Shown here: one piece after another, positions 25,208 through 34,100 of the stretch
Layout: each line of letters starts with the position of its first letter
Numbering within the stretch: the stretch's first letter is position 1
Assembly (NCBI GenBank): GCA_023438065.1
Contig: JAEXRH010000002.1
Span: forward strand, 136,029-200,028
DNA length: 64,000 bases
Direction: 5' to 3'
DNA from: Spirochaetota bacterium
GTDB lineage: Bacteria; Spirochaetota; Spirochaetia; Treponematales; Treponemataceae
Program-made: the position numbers and the translations under genes
The notes under the pieces: generated by a model
Databases searched by the model: none
Told to the model about the DNA's origin: nothing
What the model saw: only the letters and a program-made list of their open reading frames with translations

Positions 25208-26572
25208 ATGAAACTCCGTGGAAAACTGCTCACGCCCATTCTTCTCGTGTTCTTTACGGGTTTTTGCGCGTTGATTCTGCTGGTTTCCGTCAGTCAGTCA
25301 CGGAAAAAGGCCACTGAGCTCGAGGCGTACGCGCAGAACCTGACCTCGCTGGCCGCGACGGTCAACGGAGCGTACCTTTGGAACCTGGATACGGCCGGCT
25401 TGACGCAGAGTCTTGAATCCTTCAGGAAACTCAGGGAGGTCGTCTCTATCGATATCCTCGACGCGCAGGGAAATTCGGTCGTCAAGCGGGAAGCCGAGGC
25501 GAAGCCGGAGAAGCTCCTGACGCTGAACGCCGAAATCCTCCATGAAGGTACCATGATAGGCACGGCGGTGCTGTCGTTCACGGATTCGTTCGCGCGCGAA
25601 GAGATAGCCGCGATAATACGCATGCTCCTGGCGCTCGGTTTGGGCCTTTTCGCGATCATCGCCGCCTTGCTCACGGGGATACTTACCTCGCTCGTCAAGG
25701 TGTTCGGTCGCCTCGTGGGTCTCATCGGGCGGATCGAAAAGGGCGACATGACCGTAAAGACGGATTCCGATCTCGTGAAACGAAACGACGAGATCGGCGA
25801 CATGTGCCGATCGCTCGAGACGATGCGCGGCGGCATCGGCCAAACGCTGCGCGCGATACAGGATACCGCCCTTAACGTGAGCGCGCGTTCCGTGCAGTTC
25901 AACGAGACGTCACAGTCCCTGTCGGACGGGGCGAACGAGCAGGCCGCGAGCGCGGAAGAAGTGTCCTCCTCGATGGAGGAAATATCGGCTACCACCAAGC
26001 AGAATACCGAGAACTCCCTCGCGACGGAACGAATGTCCCGCAAGTCGGCGCAGGACGCGAAGGAAGGCGGACAGGCCGTCGCGGCGACGGTCAGCGCGAT
26101 GAAGAATATCGCGTCCAGTATCGGTATCATCGAGGAAATCGCCCGTCAGACGAATCTTCTCGCGCTCAACGCGGCGATAGAGGCCGCGCGGGCGGGCGAT
26201 GTCGGCAAGGGGTTCGCGGTCGTCGCGAGCGAGGTGCGAAAACTTGCCGAACGATCGCAAACCGCCGCCGGCGAGATATCGGTGATGTCGGCGGAATCAA
26301 TGGCCATCGCCGAACGGGCTGGTGCCTTGCTCGAGACCATCGTGCCGGACATCCTGAAAATGGCCGATCTCATTCTCGAAATATCGAGTTCCAGCAGGGA
26401 ACAAAGCGCCGGAGTCGATCAGGTCACCCAGGCGATCGGCCAGCTCGACACCGTTATCCAGCGAAACGCGTCGACCTCGGAAGAGCTTGCGGCGTCTTCC
26501 GAGGAGCTTTCGGATCTTTCCCGTTCGCTCTCGGACGCGCTGGCGTTTTTCAGGATCGAGGCAAAGGCTTGA
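25208..26572 (+). CDS. Methyl-accepting chemotaxis protein
   Basis: The 454-residue protein has TM1 (residues 9-30), a periplasmic domain of about 110 residues, TM2 (about 138-162), a HAMP segment and a signalling hairpin whose tip reads IEEIARQTNLLALNAAIEAARAGDVGKGFAVVASEVRKLAERS, so it should bind CheA and CheW. It lacks the C-terminal CheR/CheB-docking pentapeptide. It follows the binding-protein gene in one operon and ends at a terminator. The sensed ligand is probably carried by that binding protein. Confidence 0.93.
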   Translation: MKLRGKLLTPILLVFFTGFCALILLVSVSQSRKKATELEAYAQNLTSLAATVNGAYLWNLDTAGLTQSLESFRKLREVVSIDILDAQGNSVVKREAEAKPEKLLTLNAEILHEGTMIGTAVLSFTDSFAREEIAAIIRMLLALGLGLFAIIAALLTGILTSLVKVFGRLVGLIGRIEKGDMTVKTDSDLVKRNDEIGDMCRSLETMRGGIGQTLRAIQDTALNVSARSVQFNETSQSLSDGANEQAASAEEVSSSMEEISATTKQNTENSLATERMSRKSAQDAKEGGQAVAATVSAMKNIASSIGIIEEIARQTNLLALNAAIEAARAGDVGKGFAVVASEVRKLAERSQTAAGEISVMSAESMAIAERAGALLETIVPDILKMADLILEISSSSREQSAGVDQVTQAIGQLDTVIQRNASTSEELAASSEELSDLSRSLSDALAFFRIEAKA

Positions 26573-26640
26573 CGGAACCGGTATCGCTCGACCTGAACAA
26601 TCCGGGCGTGCGCATGGACGGGACATCGTGATCAAACGGT

Positions 26641-26688
26641 CGGAATCGGCTATGCCGGACAAGGCACACCCGGTTCCGGTTTTTTTTG
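26641..26688 (+). terminator. Rho-independent terminator after chemoreceptor gene
   Basis: The stem CGGAATCGG/CCGGTTCCG (one G-T pair), with about a 20-nt loop, is followed by eight T. Confidence 0.75.
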
Positions 26689-26740
26689 TTTCCGGTAATC
26701 ATTCGTTCCGTGTTTCCCTCGAAAGGTCTTTCGGTATTTC

Positions 26741-26783
26741 TTGACATGCCTCAATAAATAATGAATAATAAATACAGTATTTA
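26741..26783 (+). promoter_or_regulatory. TetR promoter and autoregulatory operator
   Basis: TTGACA (26741-26746), 17 bp, AATAAT (26764-26769). The perfect 15-bp palindrome TAAATACAGTATTTA (26769-26783) follows immediately and would cover the start site. The region is AT-rich compared with the rest. Confidence 0.82.
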
Positions 26784-26809
26784 CTAATAATAAAGGATAA
26801 ACAGGTGCT

Positions 26810-27418
26810 ATGCCGCAAATTCTGAAAGAGGAAACGCGGAAGGCGATACTCCGTGCCGCGGTTATCGTCTTTACGGAAAACGATTTTCGAGATGCCTCAA
26901 TGCAAGCGGTCGCCCGGCGTGCAGGCCTTTCGCCGGGGAACCTCTATCGGTATTATCCCGACAAGAAGGCTCTCTATGACGCGGCATTTCCGCCCGAATC
27001 GCTCGACGAACTTTCGATCGTGCTCGAAAGGAAAATCGCCGGTTGGCAAGGCTTATCGCTTGCCGTTGAACCCGATTCCGACGGCGTTCAGGCGCGTTTC
27101 AGGAAGGAGCTCATCGAGCTCCTCGCGAGCAAACCCGAACACTGGATCGTGTTACTGCGAAACGGGGCGGGAGAGGCATTCGCGGATCGCTTGGTCGTCT
27201 TCTTCGAGCGGTGGCTCGGTTCGCTACGCGCGGAATCCTGTCTGGACAGCGACCGGCGCAAGACAGTGCGACTCATGTACCGAGGTGTCGTCAACCTTAT
27301 GGCGTCCGCGCTCGGCGAGCATGTCGAGAACGATACGCTACGCGCCGCGCTCGAGGATTGCATGGATTACCATATGGCCGGCCTCGCCGCCATCACGGAA
27401 AAATGGAGGAAGGAATGA
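26810..27418 (+). CDS. TetR/AcrR-family transcriptional regulator
   Basis: The 202-residue protein has an N-terminal HTH (ILRAAVIVFTENDFRDASMQAVARRAGLSPGNLYRYYPDKKALY) typical of TetR and a helical ligand-binding domain of unknown specificity. A 15-bp palindrome covers its promoter, so autorepression is likely. Its stop overlaps the start of the flavodoxin-ferredoxin gene (ATGA), which is probably its target. Confidence 0.9.
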   Translation: MPQILKEETRKAILRAAVIVFTENDFRDASMQAVARRAGLSPGNLYRYYPDKKALYDAAFPPESLDELSIVLERKIAGWQGLSLAVEPDSDGVQARFRKELIELLASKPEHWIVLLRNGAGEAFADRLVVFFERWLGSLRAESCLDSDRRKTVRLMYRGVVNLMASALGEHVENDTLRAALEDCMDYHMAGLAAITEKWRKE

Positions 27419-28203
27419 AAACGACGCTGTATTGGTTTTCCGGCACGGGAAACACGCTTCTGGCCGCGCGGATGCTCGAGGGACGGCTCGGAGACTGCGA
27501 ATTGAGGCCGATCATGGGCGAGCTCGCGAAGGAACGTATCGTACTGACGGGGGATCGCGTCGGCATCCTCTTTCCGCTCTATTTCCTTTCATTTCCCAAA
27601 CCGGTCATGGATTTTCTCGCGAAAATGGAGAATCCGTCGGCGCTCCCGCTTTTCGCCGTCGTGACCCGCGGCATGGCACCGATGGGCGGGGTTCGCTGGC
27701 CCCTCAAAAAGGCCTGCCGACTCGCGGATACGGAGCTGGTCGGCCTATATTACCTCGACCTGCCCAATAATGACATAACGCTTTTCAAGCCCGATACCGA
27801 GGCAGTGGTCGCCTCCAAGCGGACAAAGCTTCCTTCGGATATCGATCGGGTTGCGGTTTCCCTTGAAACCGGCCGAAAGACCTTCGATGCTGAACCGCTC
27901 GGATGGGTCCGCCCGTTCAGGCACAAACCCGCGTATCTCGACCGGCTCGCGGGTTTCGGCGGAAATTTCCGGGTCGATTCGTCATGCCTCGGGTGCGGTA
28001 TCTGTGCAGGGGTCTGTCCGCTGGCGAATATCCGGCTCGCGGATGGAAAGCCCCGGTGGGGAGGGCGCTGCGTCCTCTGCGAGGGCTGCCTCAACTGGTG
28101 TCCTGCGCGCGCGGTACAGTATGGCGACGTGACGGTCAAGAAGGGCCGGTACACCTGCGCGGGGATTTCCGCGCGGGAAATTGCGCTGCAGAAGGGGTTG
28201 TGA
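27415..28203 (+). CDS. EFR1-type flavodoxin/4Fe-4S ferredoxin fusion protein
   Basis: The 262-residue protein starts with a flavodoxin-like FMN-binding loop (YWFSGTGNTLLAARML) and ends with two 4Fe-4S motifs (CLGCGICAGVCPLAN and CVLCEGCLNWCPARA). The architecture matches EFR1 family ferrodoxins, electron carriers of anaerobes. It is co-transcribed with the upstream TetR regulator. The electron donor and acceptor are unknown. Confidence 0.88.
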   Translation: MKTTLYWFSGTGNTLLAARMLEGRLGDCELRPIMGELAKERIVLTGDRVGILFPLYFLSFPKPVMDFLAKMENPSALPLFAVVTRGMAPMGGVRWPLKKACRLADTELVGLYYLDLPNNDITLFKPDTEAVVASKRTKLPSDIDRVAVSLETGRKTFDAEPLGWVRPFRHKPAYLDRLAGFGGNFRVDSSCLGCGICAGVCPLANIRLADGKPRWGGRCVLCEGCLNWCPARAVQYGDVTVKKGRYTCAGISAREIALQKGL

Positions 28204-28280
28204 ATCTCGGGAGAAGGGGTATCCGGCGGTGCCGGGGTGTTTTGCACGCCTCCTGCGCGCCGGTTAATTATCGGTTAAAT

Positions 28281-28333
28281 GTAAGCTGTAAGCAACAAAT
28301 TGACTTTCCTTTCAGGGCTTACGGTCGTATACT
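28281..28333 (+). promoter_or_regulatory. Putative promoter region with GTAAGC repeats
   Basis: GTAAGC occurs twice (28281-28286, 28288-28293) and its complement GCTTAC once (28317-28322). TATACT lies at 28328-28333 and TTGACT at 28300-28305, but their 22-bp spacing is too long, so the -35 is doubtful. The repeats may be a regulator site. Confidence 0.4.
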
Positions 28334-28360
28334 GTAGGTATCAACGAAAGGAGGCACCCT

Positions 28361-28522
28361 ATGACAAAGGTATATTACGAAAGCGAGTCCGCCCAGGGCT
28401 ATAACCGGAACGAAACGGCGAGGGACGTAAATCCCTCGGTAACCTTCTGCACCAAGGCCTTTAACCCGGAATCGGCGCGCCTCGACGATCCTGACGACGC
28501 CTGCGAGGTATCAGGTGGCTGA
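28361..28522 (+). CDS. Small 53-residue protein of unknown function
   Basis: ATG 28361 has a perfect AAAGGAGG ribosome site, and the frame runs 53 codons to TGA 28520-28522. The peptide is acidic and polar with two cysteines (VTFCTKAF, DDACEVSGG) and starts MTKVYYESESAQGY. There is no signal peptide or membrane segment. The pirin gene starts 1 bp after its stop, so the two are coupled. It resembles no family I know; the ribosome site and coupling are the evidence that it is real. Confidence 0.65.
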   Translation: MTKVYYESESAQGYNRNETARDVNPSVTFCTKAFNPESARLDDPDDACEVSGG

Positions 28523-28523
28523 G

Positions 28524-29387
28524 ATGGCCGCGGCGAGCGGCTACCGGCGCGTGGCGCGCACGGTAACGGGGACGCGAACGGTCGACGGGGCGGGAGTTCG
28601 ACTCGTGCGCGTCGTCGGTTCGCGGGACGTGAAGGACTTCGATCCCTTTCTCATGCTCGACGCCTTCGACTCGAGCGATCCCGCCGATTACGTCGCGGGA
28701 TTCCCCTGGCACCCGCATCGCGGGATCGAGACGATAACCTTCCTTCTCGAAGGCGAGATCGCGCACGGGGACAGTCTCGGGAACTCGGGCTCCATCCGCT
28801 CGGGCGGGTGCCAGTGGATGACCGCGGGTAGCGGGATCATCCACCAGGAGATGCCGCAGAGCGCTCCCCGCATGCTCGGGGCCCAGCTATGGCTCAATAT
28901 CCCCTCGTCGAAGAAGATGACCGATCCCGCCTATCGCGATATTCCGAAAGAAACGATCCCAGTCGTGCGGGAAGCGGGCTTTTCGGTTGCCGTCGTCGGG
29001 GGAAGTTTCCTCGGAACCCGGGGCGCGACGCACGGCGAATACGTTGACGCGACGATGCTCTCCGTCGAGATCGAGCCCGGAGCCTCGTGCGCTATCCCGG
29101 TCTCGCCCGAGGATACCGCCTTCGTGTACGTGTTCGAGGGTTCCCTTTCCCTCGCGGACGGGGGCGCGAGCGTTCCCGCGCGGACCGCCGCCCTCCTTGT
29201 CGACGGCGCCGAGTGCCTCCTCCGCGCGGATGTCGCTTCACCGGTGCGCTGCCTCTTTTTCGCGGGGAAGCCCCTGCGCGAAAGCATTGCGTGGGGAGGC
29301 CCCATCGTGATGAACACGGAAGCAGAGCTCGACGAGGCGTTCCGCGAGCTCGACGCGGGAACCTTCGTCAAGCGCCGGGCGCGGTGA
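28524..29387 (+). CDS. Pirin family protein
   Basis: The 287-residue bicupin protein has the pirin metal ligands in FPWHPHRGIETITFLLEG and GIIHQEMP (His, His, His, Glu) and a second cupin half without them. Bacterial pirins include quercetin-cleaving dioxygenases and metabolic regulators; the role here is unknown. ATG 28524 is chosen with GGTGG upstream; a GTG at 28515 is also in frame. It lies in an operon with the small ORF before it and the YgiD-like dioxygenase after it. Confidence 0.9.
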   Translation: MAAASGYRRVARTVTGTRTVDGAGVRLVRVVGSRDVKDFDPFLMLDAFDSSDPADYVAGFPWHPHRGIETITFLLEGEIAHGDSLGNSGSIRSGGCQWMTAGSGIIHQEMPQSAPRMLGAQLWLNIPSSKKMTDPAYRDIPKETIPVVREAGFSVAVVGGSFLGTRGATHGEYVDATMLSVEIEPGASCAIPVSPEDTAFVYVFEGSLSLADGGASVPARTAALLVDGAECLLRADVASPVRCLFFAGKPLRESIAWGGPIVMNTEAELDEAFRELDAGTFVKRRAR

Positions 29388-29405
29388 GGCTAGAAAGGAG
29401 CGATG

Positions 29406-30179
29406 ATGGGAAAACTCGATATGAAAGCGCTCTTTATCGGTCATGGCTCGCCCCTGAACGCGATCCGCGACAATCGGTACGCGGCCTTCCTCCGTGACCT
29501 GGGGGAACGCCTGCCGCGCCCCGAGGCTATCCTCGTCGTCTCTGCCCATTGGCAGACGGAAGGGACGAGAATCACCGCCGGGGCCGCCCCCGAGCAGATA
29601 TACGATTTCTACGGTTTTCCCGACGAGCTCTATGCCGTGCGGTACGCGCCTCCCGGACATCCCGAGCTCGCGCGCGAGATCGCCCGCGCGATCCCCGGCG
29701 TCGAGCTCGACGAGACGCGCGGAATCGACCACGCCGGGTGGGCACCGGTTAGCCGCATCTATCCGAAGGCGGACGTACCGCTTCTCGAGCTCAGCCTCGA
29801 TTACGCGAAAAGCGCGCGCGAGCATTACGAGTTCGGGAAACGCCTGTCACTCCTCGCGGATCGCGGGGTACTCGTGATCGGGAGCGGCAACGCCGTCCAT
29901 AATCTGGGTGATATCGCGTTCGACGAGGAGGCGCGCCCCTTCGGATGGGCGCTCGAGGCGGACGCGTGGATCGCGAAAAGGATCGCGGACGGCACCGACG
30001 GGGAACTCGTCGAGTACCGCTCGCGCATGCCCGTTTGGCGCCGCGCGATCCCGACCGACGAGCATTTCCTCCCGCTCCTCTATGCCCTCGCGACGCGCTC
30101 GCGGGGCGATTCCGTCCGTACCCTGTACGAGGAGATCCAGAACGGGAGCGTCTCGATGCGCTCTATCGAGGTTGCCTGA
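29406..30179 (+). CDS. ygiD: Extradiol ring-cleavage dioxygenase, YgiD/DODA type
   Basis: The 257-residue protein has the class III LigB-like motifs ALFIGHGSPLNAI, VVSAHWQTEG, the GIDHAGW segment and GSGNAVHNLG, with His residues as metal ligands. E. coli YgiD is a 4,5-DOPA dioxygenase; the physiological substrate here is unknown. AAAGGAG gives better spacing to ATG 29406 than to ATG 29403. The 3' end overlaps the convergent hydrolase gene by 17 bp. Coupling with pirin suggests catechol or flavonoid-like substrates, as an inference. Confidence 0.88.
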   Translation: MGKLDMKALFIGHGSPLNAIRDNRYAAFLRDLGERLPRPEAILVVSAHWQTEGTRITAGAAPEQIYDFYGFPDELYAVRYAPPGHPELAREIARAIPGVELDETRGIDHAGWAPVSRIYPKADVPLLELSLDYAKSAREHYEFGKRLSLLADRGVLVIGSGNAVHNLGDIAFDEEARPFGWALEADAWIAKRIADGTDGELVEYRSRMPVWRRAIPTDEHFLPLLYALATRSRGDSVRTLYEEIQNGSVSMRSIEVA

Positions 30180-31137
30180 CCTGGTCCCCCATGTGCGCGG
30201 CGAGGAAGTCGAGCATGAGCTCGGGTTGCTCGTGCACCCAATTGTACGCGTCGAACCGTCCCATCTTTTCCTCGAGGTAGATAAGCCGCTTGTCGGCGCT
30301 TCCCGCCGCGGCCTCGATGGCCTCGATATCGGATAGGCGCGTCCAGGGATCGGTTCGCGCCTGGAGGAACAGGACCGGGCACGAAAGGTCCGGCGCGCAG
30401 GGGATCGGGGTCATCTCGTCGAGCGGCCAGGAGCCGAGGGCCTTCGCGAAAAGACTTACCGCGGGCACGAGGACGAGCGAGAGGGGCGAGTAGGTTTTCC
30501 TGAGATAGCATTCGATGAACACCTTCGCCGAGACAGGCTGGGCCGCGAAGACGCATCTGACGCGCGAGAAAGCTTCCCGATCGCGGGAGGCGGCGACGAT
30601 CGTGGCGTTCGCTCCCATGCAGAAGCTCGCGAAGGCGACGGGAAGACGGGCGGTCCTCGGGTCCGCGGCCGCCCAATCGAGCGCGCCCGCGACGTCCTGC
30701 CACTCCGCGAGCCCGATCCCGGTTATCCCCGCGTCGCTCGTTCCCGCGTTCCGGAAATCGAACGCGAGCACGGAGTAGCCGGCCTCGTTGAGAACGCGCG
30801 TGGTCGCGAGGAGATCGACGGGGGTCCGGTAGAGCGGGGGAAAGCCCTGTTTTTTCGGGTTGAAGCCCATCCGGTTGAAGGGATTCGGGTGGGTCTGGAT
30901 GACGAGCCCCTTTCCCGTTCCGGGAACGAGCCAGCCCCTGATCGTAAGCCCGTCGCGGGCGCTGAACTCGACGTCGTCGTATTTCATTCCGTAATCGCCC
31001 GGGGTAAGGTCGACCGGCTGGCGATGGGGATGGACGACGACGTAGGCGAAGAAAAGCGAGACGCCGAGATAGATCACGGCGGCGAGCGAGGCGACGGCGA
31101 GCGCCGTCGCGAAAACCGATCCGGTTGCGATGATCAT
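30163..31137 (-). CDS. Membrane-anchored alpha/beta hydrolase with a cysteine nucleophile position
   Basis: The 324-residue protein starts with a hydrophobic helix (residues 7-32) and then an alpha/beta-hydrolase fold: VIQTHPNPFNR (oxyanion region), VLAFDFRNAGTSD, the nucleophile elbow ASFCMGANA, and late acid and His positions (ARTDPWT, NWVHEQ). The elbow has Cys where most members have Ser, as in dienelactone hydrolase. The substrate is unknown. It lies 9 bp downstream of the giant signalling gene on the same strand, so the two are probably co-transcribed. Confidence 0.78.
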   Translation of the reverse strand: MIIATGSVFATALAVASLAAVIYLGVSLFFAYVVVHPHRQPVDLTPGDYGMKYDDVEFSARDGLTIRGWLVPGTGKGLVIQTHPNPFNRMGFNPKKQGFPPLYRTPVDLLATTRVLNEAGYSVLAFDFRNAGTSDAGITGIGLAEWQDVAGALDWAAADPRTARLPVAFASFCMGANATIVAASRDREAFSRVRCVFAAQPVSAKVFIECYLRKTYSPLSLVLVPAVSLFAKALGSWPLDEMTPIPCAPDLSCPVLFLQARTDPWTRLSDIEAIEAAAGSADKRLIYLEEKMGRFDAYNWVHEQPELMLDFLAAHMGDQVRQPR

Positions 31138-31146
31138 CGAACCCCC

Positions 31147-34100
31147 CTACTTGTTCCTGAGAATCTGAACCCCGTCCCACTCCGCGTTGATCGCGTGGCC
31201 GGACCAATAGGCGCAGCGGTCGCGGTAAATGCGCGCGGGTATGTCGCCCGGGTTCTCGATGAAGATGTTCCGGAAGATCGTCGTCGCCTCCGGGAATTTC
31301 CGCTCGCGGTAGAGCCTGAGGCCCTCGTCGAAGACGGGCTTGCTCGCGAGCTTGAGCTCCCGGATCTCGTTCGTCATGCCGTCGATGATCTCCCAAAGCT
31401 CGATGGCTTCCTTCTTCCCGACGGGCCTGACGGTGTCGAGATACCGGCACATGAACCGGTCGGAGGGATCGAGCGCGTTCACGATCGCCTCGCTCACGAT
31501 GATCGGCGTCCCGTACGTCTTGGTGAGGTTCTCGAGTCGGGACGCGACGTTGACCGCGTCCGAGATTACGGTCGTCTCGAGCCGCTCGCGCTCGCCGATC
31601 GTGCCGAGCATGAGGCTGCCGCCGTGGATGCCTATGCCGATCTCGAGCCGGGCGGGCGATTCCGGGGGGAGGGTAGCGTTGTACCTCCTGACCTCGGCCT
31701 GGATACCGATCGCGGTGTTGACCGCGTCGACCGGGTGCTTGGGGAAGAGCGCCATGATCGCGTCGCCGATATACTTGTCGATGAAACCCTCGTTCGCGCG
31801 CACGATCGGGCTCACGCGCGCGAGGTAGGAGTTGAGGAAGTTGAAGTTGTCCTCGGGCGTCATCGTCTCGCTTATGCCGGTGAAGTTCCGCATGTCCGAG
31901 AAGAGGATCGTCATGTCGCGCTGGATCTGGTCGCCGAGGTTGACGTCGAGGATGCTGTCCTTCCCGAGGAAGGTGACGAACTCCCTGGGCACGAACCGGC
32001 TGTAGCTTTCGGTCAGGAGCCGCTGCTCGCGGTAGAGCATCGCGTTGTCGACCGATATCGCGATCTGCGTCGAGAGCATCCCCAGGACCTGGAGGTTTTT
32101 CGGGGTGAACGCCTTGCTCGTCTGTCGGTGCTCGAGATAGAGAATCCCGACGAGGTTGCCCTGATGGAGGAGCGGCTGCACGAGGACTGAGCCGGGGTTG
32201 ACCGTCTTGACGTAGGGGTCGCGGAGGAACATGTCCTCCATCTCGCCGCGGTTGATGAGGAGCCTCTGTCTCGTGCGCACCGAATAGGCGATAGCGCTCG
32301 CCGGGATGTCGGGGTACCGCTCGAGCGGGACGTTGTGGTTCCGGATCTGGAGGGTCTCGCCGCTCGTTCCCTCGACGGTTACCTGATAGCCCGTCTCGCT
32401 CCTGATGAGGATGATCGAGCGCTGTGCGCCCGCGTTTTCCATGACGACCCTGATGAGGCGCTCGAGAAGCTCCTCGAGCACTATCGTGCCGTTGAGGATG
32501 TTCGCCGCCTTGATGATCGAGGTAAGGTCGAGGTTCTCGGCGCCCGTCACGGTCGATACCGTCTCCAGGCCGTTCCCGACGGTCGTGTCCCTGACCGTTT
32601 CCTCTCCCGGCACGCCGCGCTTGATGATGAGGTACGAGTGCGTTTCCATGAGGCGTTTCGCCTTGGCGGTGGCGCCCCAGGCGAGGAAATCCCGGTACGC
32701 CTCGGCCATGCACGCGCGCGCGAGCGCTTGGGCGTCTATCGTCATGAAGGCGTGGGCCGCCATCTCGCTCGCGATCGCCGCGTCCTGGATGTATCCCGAG
32801 CCGCGCGCGCCGGATACCGCCCGGTCGAGAATCGTCGTCGCCTCGGTGAACTTCCGCGAGAGGATGAGGATGCCTCCCTTGACGATCGCGGCCTTGTGCG
32901 CGACGTCGGGCGAGGTCGCGGATTTCTTCGCGAGCACGGCAAGGCTCTTTTCCGCCTGCGCGATGCCCGCCTTGGGCTTTCTGGTCGCGATGGCGAGGGC
33001 GATATGGTTGAGCGCGAGGTAGAAGTGGTACTCGACGACGAAGAACATGCCCATGAGCGCGATGATCGAGCGTTTATGCTCCTCCGCGACCGCGATCCCC
33101 GCTTCCCAATCGTCGTTCAGGTAGGACGCGACGAGACTCGCGGTGACGTAGTAGCCGATGGCCGATTGCGCCCCGCCGCGATTCCAGCGCTCGAGCGTGC
33201 TTTTCTCGTCGAAGAGCTCGCCCGATATGCTGACCTTGCCCTCGTCGTCGAGCGCGGAGGTGACGAACTGAAACCACATCTCGTAGCACTCCCGCGCGTG
33301 CTGCTGGTCGAACCGCTTCATTACCGGGTAGTACCGCTCGAATTTCTGCTGCACGGAAACGAGCTCGTCTCCCTTGAAAAAGGTGTTGAAAAGGTAGTTG
33401 TTGAGCGCGTAAGAGGCCCACAGGTGATTGCCGGTCTCGTTTCCCGCGTGGTACGAGTCGAGGAGATACGGAAGGCTCTCGCGCACGGGAGCGGTCCAGT
33501 GCTTGATCATGTCGCCGAACATGAAGTTCACCTTGCACCGGATCGTCTTGTCGTCGAAGGTCGTCGCGAGGGAGAGCGCGGCCTCCGCGTATCGGGTGCC
33601 GAGCCGCGCGAGGGAGAGCGAGTTCGTCAGGATGACCGCGTATCCGGACCAGGCGTAGGCGCTCCAGGGGCAGTTGCCGTGCTTGAGCGTGCGCAGGACC
33701 ATGTTGAACACCAGAACCCCGAGGAACATCGGTTTGCCGAGATAGGCGGGCTCGGTCGTCGCCATGAGCAGCCGCATGATCGCGAGTTCCTTCGGGTCGC
33801 GCATGATGGGGAGCCTGACGATGTCCTCGGGCTCTACCTTCCTTCCCGCGATGAGGACCCTGGCGAGATGGATCGCGCTCGCGAGGTTGCTCGGTCTCGT
33901 CGATATGCGCAGTCCCAGCTGGGCGAGCGCCTCGCGGCCGACCGTGATCGCCTCCTCGAGCCGGTATACCGAGGTGTAGCAGGTTATCATGATCTCGTAG
34001 AGCCTGACGCGCTCGAGGATGTCCGAGGTGTTCGCGAGGATGAGCGAGAATTTCTCCTCCGCGCGCGCGACCCTTCCGGTGAGGTAGAGTATCTCGCTGA

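Noticed and set aside
30080..32713. 877-residue minus-strand frame across the hydrolase and the end of the cyclase gene
   Set aside because: Out of frame with both real genes; Arg/Pro/Gly-rich shadow composition.
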